In this document: one piece after another, positions 7,926-18,066 of the stretch
Layout of the letters: each line of letters opens with the position of its first letter
How positions within the stretch are numbered: the stretch's first letter is position 1
Assembly: GCF_003073135.1 (NCBI RefSeq)
Contig: NZ_PGDQ01000001.1
Coordinates: forward strand, 326,869 to 390,868
Length of the DNA: 64,000 nucleotides
Source: Euzebya rosea
Lineage (GTDB): Bacteria; Actinomycetota; Nitriliruptoria; Euzebyales; Euzebyaceae
Direction: 5' to 3'
Program-made: the position numbers and the translations under genes
Notes under the pieces: model-generated
Told to the model about the DNA's origin: nothing
Seen by the model: only the letters and a program-made list of their open reading frames with translations
Databases searched by the model: none

Positions 7926-10856
7926 ATGGCTGCCCTGATGCCGACCCGACTGGCCAAGTCCGCGCTGCGGCTGGGCATGGCGACCCAGAACGCGCTCGAG
8001 GTCGCCCGCTTCGGCGGCCTGGACACGGGGGAGGCCTCCAGCCCCTACGACGTCGTGGGACGGACCCCTGTCTACCGGCTGCGGCGCTACTTCCCGGAGT
8101 CGGGAGGGGAGGGCCGGCCGCCCCTCCTCCTCGTGCCGCCGCTCATGCTGTCCACGGAGGTCTACGACGTCGCCCCCCACGTCTCCGGCGTACGGGCGTT
8201 GCACGAGCTGGGCGTCGACCCGTGGGTCGTGGACTTCGGCGCGCCGGAGCACGAGGAAGGCGGTCTCCAGCGCACCCTCGCCGACCACGTCCTCGCCGTC
8301 TCCGACGCCATCGACCGCGTCCGCCGCGCCACCGACCGCGACATCCACCTCGGCGGGTACTCCCAGGGTGGCATGTTCTGCTACCAGACGACCGCCTACC
8401 GGCGGGGCGAGGGCATCGCCAGCCTGATCACCTTCGGCTCCCCGGTCGACGTGCACCTGCTGTCCCCGGCGGGCCTTCCCGTGGCCCAGCTGGCCGAAGC
8501 CGCCACGGCGGTCGCCAACACCGTCCTCGCCCGGACCTCGGTCCCCGCTGGGTTGTCGCGCCGCGTGTTCCAGATGCTCGACCCGCTGAAGACCGTCCGT
8601 GCCCGCGTCGACTTCCTGAAGCAGCTGCACAACCGCGAGGCCCTGCTGGAACGCGAGGGCAGCCGCCGGTTCCTCGAGCAGGACGGCTGGGTGGCCTGGC
8701 CCGGGCCGGCCGTCGCGGAGTTCGCCACCCAGTTCCTGGCCCACAACCGCCTGCTCTCCGGCGGGTTCGTGATCGGCGACCGCATGGTCACCCTGGCCGA
8801 CATCGCCGTGCCCATGCTGGCCGTCGTCGGCAGCGTCGACGAGATCGCCGCCGCGCCCGCCGTCCGCGCGGTCCGCAGGGCCGCACCCATGGCCGACGTG
8901 TGGGAGCTGACGCTGCACGCCGGTCACATGGGGCTCGTCGTCGGCAACGGCGCGCGGCAGCACAGCTGGCCCGTCGTGGCCGACTGGGTCCACTGGCAGG
9001 AGGGCACCGCCGAACGGCCCGAGCAGATCGCCGAGCTGACCGAGGACCACGACGACGACAGCCCCGCATCGGCCGTCGAGGTCGTCACCGACGTCGCCGT
9101 CAGCGCCGCGCACGTCGCTGCCGAGTCGGCCATCAGCGCCACCAGGGCGCTCCGCGGGGTGTTCGGGGAGGCCATCGACCAGCTGCCGCGACTGGCGCGG
9201 CTGGATCGGGTCCAGGCCGACACGCGGGTGTCGTTCGCGCTGCTGCTGGAGGAGCGGGCACGGCGCCACCCCGACGACACCTTCTTCCTGTTCGACGGGC
9301 GTGGGTACTCCTACGCCGAGGCGCTGCGCCGGGTCGACGCGATCACGCGCGGGCTGCTGAGCCTGGGCGTGCGACAGGGCGAGCACGTCGGCGTGCTCAT
9401 GGGCACCCGCCCGACGGCCGTGGCGCTGGTCACCGCCCTCAGCCGTGTCGGTGCCGTCGCCGTCATGCTGCGCCCCGACGGGGACATCGGCCGTGAGGTC
9501 GCCCTGGGCCAGGTCAGCCGGGTCATCGCCGACCCCGACCACGCCGCCGACGCCATGGCGGTGTGGCCGGGACAGGTGCTCGTCCTCGGGACCGGCGGGG
9601 ACCGCGACCGGACGGTGCCCGATGGCGCGGTCGACATGGAGCTGATCGACCCCGACGACGTCACGCTCCCCGGCTGGTACGCCCCCAACCAGGGTCGTGC
9701 CCGCGACCTCGCGGTGGTGTTGTTCACCTCACACGGCGAGCGGACCCGCGCCAACCGCATCACGAACGGTCGCTGGGCGCTCTCGGCGTTCGGCACCGCC
9801 AGCGCGGCCTCGCTCGGCAGCGGCGACACCGTCTACGCCGTCTCGCCGCTCCACCACCCGGCGACCCTGCTGACCGCCATCGGCGGTGCGGTCGTGTCGG
9901 GCGCACGGCTGGCGGTGGCACCGGAGTTCACCCCGACCCGGTTCTGGGACGAGGTGCGGCGCTACGGCATCACCGCGGTCTCCTACACATGGACAATGCT
10001 CGGGGACCTGCTCGAGGCGCCCCCGAGCCCGGCCGAACGACACCATCCGATCCGGCTGTTCTTCGGGTCCGGCATGCCCAGCGGGTTGTGGGAGCGGGTG
10101 CTGGACCGGTTCCGCCCAGCACGGGTGCTGGAGTTCTACGCCCACACGGAGGGCGAGACGGTCCTGGCCAACCTGACCCGAGACAAGGTCGGGGCCATGG
10201 GCCGGCGGCTGCCGGGCACGGCCGAGGTGGCGGTCGCGGCGTGGGACCCCGACACCGGCCAGCTGCAGTCGTCGCCCGACGGGTTCGTCCGCCGAGCGGA
10301 ACCGAACGACCCCGGGGTGCTCCTGGCCCGGGTCGGTCGCGGTCGCACCGACGTCCGGGGCCGACTGCTCCGCGGCGTGTTCGCCCGCGGTGACGCCTGG
10401 CTGTGGACGGGAGATGTCTTCACCGAGGACGCCGACGGCGACCTGTGGTTGCTCGGCAACGCCGCATCGCTCATCCGGACGGCCGACGGCGTGGTGTACC
10501 CCCGTCCGGTCCAGGCGGCGCTGGAGTCCGACGACGCCGTCGACCTGTGCGCCGTGTACGGGGTGCGGCCGGAGGGCAGCGACGTCGCCGTCACCTTGGC
10601 CGCCGTCACGGTGCGGCCCGGTCGCGAGCTGACCGACGCCAGCATCCGCCGTGCGCTCTCCGTGGTGGACGGCTCGTCGTGGCCGACCGCGATCCGGGTG
10701 CTGGACCGCATGCCGCGCTCGGCCCACTACCGGGTGCAGACCGCCCCGCTGCGCGCCGAGGGACTACCCGCGGACATGGCGGGCTGGGTCTGGGACGACG
10801 AGACCGCCACCTACGTGCAGGCCACGCCGGCGGCGGTCGGCCCCCTCGCCGGCTGA
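7926..10856 (+). CDS. alpha/beta hydrolase fused to a degenerate acyl-CoA synthetase
   Basis: A 976-residue two-domain protein. Residues 40-370 are an alpha/beta hydrolase of the PhaC/PhaB-like type with nucleophile Ser146 in HLGGYSQGGM, and a late His in LHAGHMGLV. Residues 430-960 have the acyl-CoA synthetase (ANL) fold: EFYAHTEGE matches the A5 motif and WTGDVFTEDADGDLW the A7 motif. However, the phosphate loop reads LFTSHGERTRANR instead of TSGTTGxPK, the Arg after A7 is Asn (LLGNAASLI), and the catalytic Lys of A10 is missing (PRSAHYRVQTAPLR). The ligase half may therefore be inactive or repurposed. The ATG at 7926 was chosen over earlier in-frame codons because it has the TACCGT box. 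A lipid or polyester role is likely but not shown. Confidence 0.88.
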   Translation: MAALMPTRLAKSALRLGMATQNALEVARFGGLDTGEASSPYDVVGRTPVYRLRRYFPESGGEGRPPLLLVPPLMLSTEVYDVAPHVSGVRALHELGVDPWVVDFGAPEHEEGGLQRTLADHVLAVSDAIDRVRRATDRDIHLGGYSQGGMFCYQTTAYRRGEGIASLITFGSPVDVHLLSPAGLPVAQLAEAATAVANTVLARTSVPAGLSRRVFQMLDPLKTVRARVDFLKQLHNREALLEREGSRRFLEQDGWVAWPGPAVAEFATQFLAHNRLLSGGFVIGDRMVTLADIAVPMLAVVGSVDEIAAAPAVRAVRRAAPMADVWELTLHAGHMGLVVGNGARQHSWPVVADWVHWQEGTAERPEQIAELTEDHDDDSPASAVEVVTDVAVSAAHVAAESAISATRALRGVFGEAIDQLPRLARLDRVQADTRVSFALLLEERARRHPDDTFFLFDGRGYSYAEALRRVDAITRGLLSLGVRQGEHVGVLMGTRPTAVALVTALSRVGAVAVMLRPDGDIGREVALGQVSRVIADPDHAADAMAVWPGQVLVLGTGGDRDRTVPDGAVDMELIDPDDVTLPGWYAPNQGRARDLAVVLFTSHGERTRANRITNGRWALSAFGTASAASLGSGDTVYAVSPLHHPATLLTAIGGAVVSGARLAVAPEFTPTRFWDEVRRYGITAVSYTWTMLGDLLEAPPSPAERHHPIRLFFGSGMPSGLWERVLDRFRPARVLEFYAHTEGETVLANLTRDKVGAMGRRLPGTAEVAVAAWDPDTGQLQSSPDGFVRRAEPNDPGVLLARVGRGRTDVRGRLLRGVFARGDAWLWTGDVFTEDADGDLWLLGNAASLIRTADGVVYPRPVQAALESDDAVDLCAVYGVRPEGSDVAVTLAAVTVRPGRELTDASIRRALSVVDGSSWPTAIRVLDRMPRSAHYRVQTAPLRAEGLPADMAGWVWDDETATYVQATPAAVGPLAG

Positions 10857-10886
10857 GCCGTCACGACGCGGGGGTGCGGTGACCGC

Positions 10887-11721
10887 TCACGCCGACGCCC
10901 GGCGGTACCCGCGGATGGCCAGCGGGACGAAGACCGCGAGCAACGCGCCGATCCACAGCAGCGAGCCGATGACCGAACGGGTGGTGTCGGCGATGCCGAT
11001 CTGCGCGGCGATCGCCGGGTCCATGGGGGCAGCGCCAGCCCGCGGACGGCGTTGACGAGCATGGTGACCGGCTGGTTGTTGGCGAAGGCCTGCAGCCAGC
11101 CCGGCATGGACGCGGTCGGTACGAAGGCGCTCGAGGCGAACACCAGCGGGAAGACCCAGATGAACCCGGCGGTCTGCGCGGTCTCGGCGGTGGACGCACG
11201 AAGGCCGATGTTGGCGCTGATCCACGAGAACGCGTGGCCGAACAGGACCACCAGCGCGATGGCGAGCAGCGCGTTGAGCACGCCGTTCTGGAACCGGAAG
11301 CCGATGACGTAGCCGACGGCCACCATCAGCGTGACGGTGAACAAGCCGCGTGTCGAGTCGGCGATGGTGCGGCCGGCCAGCACGGCCGAGCGGGCCATCG
11401 GCAGGGAACGGAACCGGTCGACCATGCCCTGGCTGAGGTCCTCGTGCAGGACGATCCCCGTGTTGGTGGACCCGAACAGGGCGGTCTGGGCGAAGATGCC
11501 GGGCAGCAGGAAGTTGATGTAGTTGTCGACGCCGGGGATCTCCAGCGCACCGCCGAAGACGAAGTTGAACAGCAGCACGAACATGATCGGCTGGATCGTG
11601 GAGAACACGACCAGCTGCGGGGAGCGGACCAGCTTCAGCAGGTTCCGCTGGGTCATGATGCCGATGTCGGTCAGCGTGTGGCCGAGGCCGCCTGTGGCGG
11701 TCGGCGTCTGGACGAGCGCGG

Positions 11722-11725
<4 letters not shown>
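10887..11725 (-). CDS. ABC-2 type permease (DrrB family), frameshifted
   Basis: This is the membrane partner of the ATPase upstream. It starts at GTG 11725, overlapping the ATPase stop as GTGA, and encodes NLLKLVRSPQLVVFSTIQPI followed by six membrane helices with the family's VDRFRSLPMARSAVLAGR loop. After VNAVRGLALPP the frame breaks at a run of five G on the + strand (11025-11029). The proper ending, PMDPAIAAQIGIADTTRSVI and the last helix, stops at 10887 in the neighbouring frame. Adding one base to the run restores a 279-residue protein. As written, the frame would instead run to 10811 with an unnatural basic tail. It is either a true frameshift mutation or a homopolymer sequencing error. 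Confidence 0.8.
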
Positions 11726-12741
<1,016 letters not shown>

Positions 12742-12765
12742 GGGCGACGCTCCTTGTCGGCGGCG

Positions 12766-12813
12766 ATCAATGGCGCCATGCTGCCACTATCCTTGAGGTT
12801 GGCAACCATTGAT
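12766..12813. promoter_or_regulatory. probable MarR operator between divergent genes
   Basis: ATCAATGG (12766-12773) and CCATTGAT (12806-12813) form a perfect 8-bp inverted repeat, and the similarity extends outward (GGCG.. on both arms). Inside are the palindrome ATGGCGCCAT (12770-12779) and GGTTG-G-CAACC. The arms cover the -35 element of the marR promoter, as expected for autorepression of both transcripts. Confidence 0.5.
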
Positions 12814-12828
12814 GTTCGCCACTATCAT
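12799..12828 (+). promoter_or_regulatory. promoter of the MarR regulator gene
   Basis: TTGGCA (12799-12804), an 18-nt spacer and TATCAT (12823-12828) give a near-consensus promoter. The start point would fall at about 12835, just before the ATG at 12839, so the mRNA is almost leaderless. Confidence 0.55.
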
Positions 12829-12838
12829 CCCTCCCACG

Positions 12839-13327
12839 ATGGACGACCAGGCCGACAGGTGCTCGACTGCCGCCTACGAACCGCTCGGCAAGCAGGTCTC
12901 GCGGATGCTCTTCGAGCTGACGGGTCGCATGCGGGCGCACCTGACCGCGGTCGCCGACGCCGTCGACCTGACCCCCATGCAGGCCAGGGCGCTGCACCAC
13001 CTCACCGAACCCTGCCCGATGGGTGACGTGGCGACCCGGCTGCAGTGCGATCGGTCCAACGTGACCGGGATCGTGGACCGGCTGGAGGAACGGGGCCTGG
13101 TCGAACGGCGTCAGGACCCGACCGACCGGCGGCGCCGGATGCTGGTCACCACCGCGGAGGGCGACCGGGTCAGGCAGCAGATGGCCGAACGCATGGTTGC
13201 GGGACACCCGATCCTCGCCGGTCTGTCGGTCGACCAGCAGGCCGACCTGCGTGACCTGCTGGCCACCGTCCTCGCGGCCAGCGCTGGCGACTCGGCGCCG
13301 ATCTCCGTCCCGCCGACGGCGGGCTGA
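12839..13327 (+). CDS. MarR-family transcriptional regulator
   Basis: A 162-residue winged-helix repressor. The helical dimer part (about 15-50) is followed by the DNA-binding core LTPMQARALHHLTEPCPMGDVATRLQCD and the family hallmark VDRLEERGLVERRQDPTDRRRRML in the wing. The ATG at 12839 was preferred to upstream TTG/ATG codons at 12809-12812 because those lie inside the promoter. It is divergent from the DrrAB-like exporter, which it probably represses until a hydrophobic ligand binds. Its stop is directly adjacent to the stop of the convergent GGDEF gene. Confidence 0.9.
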   Translation: MDDQADRCSTAAYEPLGKQVSRMLFELTGRMRAHLTAVADAVDLTPMQARALHHLTEPCPMGDVATRLQCDRSNVTGIVDRLEERGLVERRQDPTDRRRRMLVTTAEGDRVRQQMAERMVAGHPILAGLSVDQQADLRDLLATVLAASAGDSAPISVPPTAG

Positions 13328-14806
13328 CTACGCCCCGGTGGGGGTCAGGTCGTGTGCGTCCAGCGGGATCTGCCGCTGGCGCAGCCCCATGTCCGCCGAC
13401 CACGACGTGACGTAGACCGGCTGTGGGCGTCGTGCGGGGTCGCGGGCGATGTGGGCGGACCGCTTGGCCTTGTACATCGCCGCGTCGGCGCGGGCCAGGA
13501 GGGCGTCGGCGGACTCCTGGTCGGTTCGGCTGGCCAACCCGATGCTGGCGCCGACCCACAACGTCTGCCCGTCGATGACGAGGGGCTTGGACAGGGCATG
13601 CTCCATCCGGTCGATGACCTCGGCGACCGTCGTCTGCGACACCTCGCCCGGCAGCACGACAAGGAACTCGTCGCCGCCGAGGCGACCCACGATGTCGTCG
13701 GCGCGCACGGCGGTGCGCAGGCGGGCGCTGACGTGCACCAGGACCTCGTCGCCGACGTCGTGGCCGTGCTTGTCGTTGATGGCCTTGAAGCCGTTGAGGT
13801 CGACGAAGAGCAGCGTCACGTGCTGGCCGTCGGCCACGGCTCGACTGACCGAGCGCTGGATGGCCCTGCGGTTCTCGAGCAGGGTCAGGGCGTCGGTGTG
13901 CGCGGCCTCGTGCAGCGCCATGGTGATCTCGTCGTTCTCCCTGATGACCTGCGACACGCGCCACAGGAGCAGCACCGCGAGCAGGGGCAGTCCGATGACG
14001 CTGCCGGCGTTGGCCAGCCACCCGTGGTGGATCCCGTGGACGCTGTTGAGGCCGCTCAGCAGCAGGAGGCCGATACCGATCATCGCCAGGCGGGGTCGGT
14101 GGGTTCGCTGTGGGGTGCTCGGCCGGATCAGGTCCGCGGCGTCATGGGCCAGCGGGCTGACCAGCACGAGCACACGGGCCATGAAGGCCACGACGCTGAT
14201 CCAGGCGTCCGGGACGAGGTCGCCGCGGAACATGGCGGCCACCAGGGCCAGCGTCACGCCGAGGCACAGCACGGTCAGGGCCCATGGCTTCTTTCCCGGG
14301 CTCGTGGTCAGGCCGACGATGATGCTCATGATGAGCGTGGCCAGGACCACGATCGTGGCCGTCCCGGTGTCCACCTCGCCGTTCTCGGGGCCGATCATCA
14401 CGGTCCACAGGACCACACCGACGGCGAGGCTGACGAACAACGTGTCGACGAGGCTGTCGCTGCGGCCCTCGTGGCGGGCACGCATGCGCAGGAGGCGTAT
14501 CCCGGTGATGGTGCCCAGCGTGTAGGTGACGACGTAGAAGGGGGTCGAGGCGTCGGCCCGACCGGTGGTGGCGACGGCCAGGTCGCCGAGGGGGAGGGTG
14601 GCCATCGTCAGAAACAACCCGACCCAGATGTGGCGACCGGGAAGCTGCCACGCCCGATGCACGAAGATGCCCAGCAGGACGACGGTGCCGATGGCGCGAA
14701 GCCCGTACAACATGGCGGGATCGCGCTGGAGCGAGTGCAGGATCGCGAAGGCGACGGCGACAAGCGCCACCCCCACGTCACGTCCCATCCCGTCGTTCGG
14801 CTTCAC
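13328..14806 (-). CDS. membrane diguanylate cyclase (GGDEF protein)
   Basis: Residues 1-300 form about eight to nine membrane helices. The C-terminal GGDEF domain (about 305-465) contains VDLNGFKAINDKHGHDVGDEVL and the active-site motif GRLGGDEFLVVL. The autoinhibitory I-site is present as RADD, five residues before GGDEF, so feedback by c-di-GMP is expected. The enzyme should make c-di-GMP from GTP, opposing the HD-GYP protein at 652-2151. A Pro-rich basic tail of about 35 residues follows the domain. The start is GTG 14806; an ATG six codons in is possible. Confidence 0.92.
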   Translation of the reverse strand: MKPNDGMGRDVGVALVAVAFAILHSLQRDPAMLYGLRAIGTVVLLGIFVHRAWQLPGRHIWVGLFLTMATLPLGDLAVATTGRADASTPFYVVTYTLGTITGIRLLRMRARHEGRSDSLVDTLFVSLAVGVVLWTVMIGPENGEVDTGTATIVVLATLIMSIIVGLTTSPGKKPWALTVLCLGVTLALVAAMFRGDLVPDAWISVVAFMARVLVLVSPLAHDAADLIRPSTPQRTHRPRLAMIGIGLLLLSGLNSVHGIHHGWLANAGSVIGLPLLAVLLLWRVSQVIRENDEITMALHEAAHTDALTLLENRRAIQRSVSRAVADGQHVTLLFVDLNGFKAINDKHGHDVGDEVLVHVSARLRTAVRADDIVGRLGGDEFLVVLPGEVSQTTVAEVIDRMEHALSKPLVIDGQTLWVGASIGLASRTDQESADALLARADAAMYKAKRSAHIARDPARRPQPVYVTSWSADMGLRQRQIPLDAHDLTPTGA

Positions 14807-14837
14807 ACCGTCATTGTCGGCCCGACCGGGGCCGACT

Positions 14838-15338
14838 TTAGTGGGTCGCGTGGTCGTGGTGCGTTCCTCGACACATACGACGGTCGGCCATGTCCGCCCC
14901 GTCCGCCTCGCGCGCGGCGAGGCCCAGCAGCCGGTCGAGGGACAGGGTCGCGAGGGGGGTGTAGGCCCTCAGCACGGGCACGGCCAGCGCCGGGTGGGCG
15001 GCCCACTCGAGGGTCACGGCAACGCGGGTGTCCGTGCCGTCCACGGTCAGGTCGTGCCGGGAGGTCACCGGGCCCAGCACCGGCAGTTCGGCCTCCATGG
15101 TCCACGACCGACCGTCCTCCACGGCGGTGATGGTCAGCGACAACCCCAGCCGTGGGACCGGGGACACGATCCGCAGGGCCTGCCCGACCTCGACGGGGCC
15201 GGCCGCGCCCCCGTCGGCGCGCTCGACGTGCCACATGTGCGGGGCCCATGCCGGCCAGCAGGACGGCTGGGCCAGCAGGTCCCAGACCCGCTCGGCAGGG
15301 GCGCGTCCCGTCCGCACGATCGTCCTGGAGGTGGTCAC
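14838..15338 (-). CDS. SRPBCC-family (polyketide cyclase/START-like) protein
   Basis: A 166-residue helix-grip protein beginning TTSRTIVRTGRAPAERVWDLL, with the usual PSCWPAWAPHM segment after the first helix and ending in a long C-terminal helix at about 130-150. These folds bind hydrophobic ligands; members act as coenzyme Q-binding, polyketide cyclase or lipid-transfer proteins, and nothing here decides which. The start is GTG 15338, with TACAGT 6 nt upstream and no Shine-Dalgarno sequence. Confidence 0.8.
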   Translation of the reverse strand: MTTSRTIVRTGRAPAERVWDLLAQPSCWPAWAPHMWHVERADGGAAGPVEVGQALRIVSPVPRLGLSLTITAVEDGRSWTMEAELPVLGPVTSRHDLTVDGTDTRVAVTLEWAAHPALAVPVLRAYTPLATLSLDRLLGLAAREADGADMADRRMCRGTHHDHATH

Positions 15339-15344
15339 GGTCGC

Positions 15345-15350
15345 ACTGTA
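15345..15350 (-). promoter_or_regulatory. -10 box, leaderless-type promoter
   Basis: On the - strand TACAGT lies 6 nt before the GTG of the SRPBCC gene. Confidence 0.5.
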
Positions 15351-15501
15351 GCCGACGGTGAAAGGGGGTCCGCGAGCTGTCGGCGGCAGTCGGACCCGGC
15401 TGGCCGCTGGAGTAGGCTCCTCGGACCTGCACGGCCCCTCCGGGCCCTGCCGGTGGGGCCGACCGGGCCGCCACACGACGACCGCAGCAAGGGGCCGATG
15501 C

Positions 15502-17010
15502 ATGGGCCGCGACATCGACACCATCCAGTTCACGCGCGAGGACCGACGTCGGTACCGCGAGAAGGTCAAGAAGTGCCTGCGCGTGCTGGAGGGACTGATC
15601 GACTCGGGACGGTTCTCCACCGGCCGTCGCACGCTTGGGGTGGAGCTCGAGGTCTACCTGACCGACGAACGCGCGCAGGTCCTTCCCGTCAACGCCGAGG
15701 TCCTCGCCGCGCTTGCCTCGCCGGACTTCCAGACCGAGCTGGCCCAGTTCAACATGGAGTTCGCCACGCCGCCCCGGCCGGTCCAGGGCGACTGCTTCGT
15801 GCAGGTCGAGGACGAGCTGCGCCAGTCCCTCGTCCGCGCATCGGCCAAGGCCGCGGACTTCGACGCCCACGTCGTCATGATCGGGATCCTCCCCACGCTG
15901 ACCGACTTCGACGTGACCGAGCAGAACCTGTCGACCAACCCGCGGTACAAGGCCCTCAACGACGCCATCCTCAACGCGCGCGGTGAGGACCTGATCATCC
16001 ACATCGAGGGTGACGAGACGTTGTCGACGGTCACCAACTCCATCCTCTTCGAGGCCGCCTGCACCTCGATGCAGCTGCACCTCCAGGTCGACCCCGACGA
16101 CTTCGCCCGGTACTGGAACGCCGCCCAGGTCGTGTCGGGTCCGCTGGTCGCCATGGCGGCCAACTCGCCGTTCTTCCTGGGCAAGCGGCTGCACCACGAG
16201 ACACGGATCGCCCTGTTCGAGCAGGCCACCGACACCCGCACCGAGGAGCTCGCCGAGCAGGGTGTGCGCCCGAGGGTGTGGTTCGGGGAGAAGTGGCTGA
16301 CCGAGGGGGTGCTGGAGCTGTTCGAGGAGAACGTGCGCTACTTCCCCTCGCTGCTGCCGATCACCGAGGCCACCGACCCCGACGAGATCCTGGCGTCGGG
16401 GGACATCCCCCGGCTGGAGGAGCTGACGCTGCACAACGGCACGGTGTACCGGTGGAACCGACCGGTCTACGACATCGCGGGCGGGCGGCCGCACCTGCGG
16501 ATCGAGAACCGGGTCCTCCCGGCCGGGCCGACGGTGATCGACTGCGCTGCCAACGTCGCGCTGTACTACGGGCTGCTCGCTGGCCTGGCCGACACCCAGG
16601 CACCGGTGTGGCCGGAGATGAGCTTCACCGCGGCGGAGGACAACTTCTTCGCCGCCGCCAGGTACGGCATCGGCGCCGAGCTGTACTGGCCGGGGATCGG
16701 CATGGTCGGTGCCCAGGAGCTGATGCTGCGCCACCTGATCCCGCTGGCCCGCCGTGGCCTGGAGGCGTGGGACATCGACTCCTCCGACATCGACCGCTAC
16801 CTGTCGATCATCGAGCAGCGCGCGGTGTCGGGCCGCAACGGTGCCGTCTGGCAGATCGAGGCCTTCGACCACGCCCTGGAGTCCCACGGGCTGTCACGGG
16901 CCGCCGCCCGGGAAGCGGTGACCACGCGCTACACCGAGCTGCACCAGCAGGGCGAACCGGTCCACACGTGGCCGGTCACCGCCGGGGACGCGCTCGAGGA
17001 TCGGTCGTAG
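15502..17010 (+). CDS. GCS2-type carboxylate-amine ligase (glutamate-cysteine ligase family)
   Basis: A 502-residue member of the GCS2 ATP-dependent ligase family, which joins glutamate to an amine. The family core starts at TLGVELEVYL, with QTELAQFNMEFATPP following as the conserved substrate and metal region; MAANSPFFLG and RIENRVLPAGPT are other family blocks. It is longer than EgtA or plant-type GshA. Because mycothiol genes are present in the window, a glutathione role is not needed. The ATG at 15502 has AAGGGG 8 nt upstream. It is followed after 3 bp by an amidohydrolase gene and then an acyltransferase, implying a shared small-molecule pathway. The amine substrate is unknown. Confidence 0.85.
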   Translation: MGRDIDTIQFTREDRRRYREKVKKCLRVLEGLIDSGRFSTGRRTLGVELEVYLTDERAQVLPVNAEVLAALASPDFQTELAQFNMEFATPPRPVQGDCFVQVEDELRQSLVRASAKAADFDAHVVMIGILPTLTDFDVTEQNLSTNPRYKALNDAILNARGEDLIIHIEGDETLSTVTNSILFEAACTSMQLHLQVDPDDFARYWNAAQVVSGPLVAMAANSPFFLGKRLHHETRIALFEQATDTRTEELAEQGVRPRVWFGEKWLTEGVLELFEENVRYFPSLLPITEATDPDEILASGDIPRLEELTLHNGTVYRWNRPVYDIAGGRPHLRIENRVLPAGPTVIDCAANVALYYGLLAGLADTQAPVWPEMSFTAAEDNFFAAARYGIGAELYWPGIGMVGAQELMLRHLIPLARRGLEAWDIDSSDIDRYLSIIEQRAVSGRNGAVWQIEAFDHALESHGLSRAAAREAVTTRYTELHQQGEPVHTWPVTAGDALEDRS

Positions 17011-17013
17011 CGG

Positions 17014-18066
17014 GTGCTCTTCCACCACATCGAGGACGACGACGCCATCTGGGACCTCGTCGCGGATCGTTCCGACGAGGAGGTGCTGGCCGAGCTCGAC
17101 GGCAAGCCCGCGTTGATGCACCTCGAGGGGACCCTGCCAGGGCCGCACCGGATGATCTCGGTCATGCTGCACGGCAACGAGGACTCCGGCCTGCGCGGCC
17201 TGCTGGCCTGGCTGCGCGACAAGCCGCGTCCCACCCATCCGTTGTGGCTGTTCATCGGCAACGTGCGGGCGGCCACGCAGGACGGATGGTTCGCCCACCG
17301 GTACCTGCCGGACCAGGAGGACTTCAACCGGGTGTGGGGCATCCACCCCGTGTCGACCCGGATGCGCCGCTGCGCATCGGAGGTCCTGGCGATCGTGACG
17401 GCACAGCCGCTCGACGCCGCCATCGACGTGCACAACAACACCGGCGACAACCCCCTGTACGCCATCGTGCCCCGTCCGCTGGAGGAGACCTACGCGCTGG
17501 CCGGTGCCGTGGCGGACGTGGGCCTGCTCTGGGGCACCCAGGAGTACACGTTGATGCAGGCCCTGGAGCCGTACTGCCCGGCCATCGCGGTCGAGTGCGG
17601 CATGGCCGGGGTGCCCGAGCACGCCGACCTCGCCAGGGGCGTGATCGAGCGGTTCGTCGCGATGCCCCACATCGATCCGACCATGCCCAGGCCCCCTCAC
17701 CTGTTCCAGGTGCGCTACCGCGTCGAGGTCCGTCCGGAGGTGGCCTTCGACTTCGTCGACGAGCTCGACCCCGACGAGCTCGACTTCGCGATCCAGCCGG
17801 GCCTGGACCGCAACAACTTCGGGATGCTGCTGGCCGGCGTGCCGATCGGGAGGATCCTTCCCGGCAGCGACCTGCCGCTCGTCGTCACCGACGTCGACGG
17901 CAACGACGCGACCGGTCGGCTGTTCGACGTCCGTGTCGACGGCACGGTCGTCACCGCCGAGGACATGGTTCCCGCGATGATGACCCGGACCCATCTCCAG
18001 ACCAGGCGCGACTGCCTGTTCTACGTCGTCCGTCGCAGGGCGGAGGAGGGGGACCCGTGGGCCTGA
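17014..18066 (+). CDS. succinylglutamate desuccinylase/aspartoacylase-like zinc amidohydrolase
   Basis: A 350-residue M14-like zinc enzyme. The first two zinc ligands are in MLHGNEDSG (HxxE) and the third is the His of AAIDVHNNTGDNP. The catalytic Glu is probably in AIAVECGM. The family cleaves N-acyl amino acids such as N-succinylglutamate or N-acetylaspartate. The C-terminal beta domain (about 240-350) is present. The GTG at 17014 follows the ligase stop by 3 bp, and the gene overlaps the next one. A ligase and an amidase encoded together suggest either synthesis and breakdown of one amide or trimming of a ligase product. Confidence 0.85.
   Translation: MLFHHIEDDDAIWDLVADRSDEEVLAELDGKPALMHLEGTLPGPHRMISVMLHGNEDSGLRGLLAWLRDKPRPTHPLWLFIGNVRAATQDGWFAHRYLPDQEDFNRVWGIHPVSTRMRRCASEVLAIVTAQPLDAAIDVHNNTGDNPLYAIVPRPLEETYALAGAVADVGLLWGTQEYTLMQALEPYCPAIAVECGMAGVPEHADLARGVIERFVAMPHIDPTMPRPPHLFQVRYRVEVRPEVAFDFVDELDPDELDFAIQPGLDRNNFGMLLAGVPIGRILPGSDLPLVVTDVDGNDATGRLFDVRVDGTVVTAEDMVPAMMTRTHLQTRRDCLFYVVRRRAEEGDPWA

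Noticed and set aside
7917..9542. Long - strand frame under the hydrolase/synthetase fusion
   Set aside because: Same reason: its Gly/Asp/His/Val-rich translation has no domain, while the + strand frame has clear motifs.
11025..11029. Programmed ribosomal frameshifting in the permease gene
   Set aside because: There is a single G run with no slippery heptamer or downstream structure that I could see, and such permeases are not known to need frameshifting. A mutation or read error is simpler.
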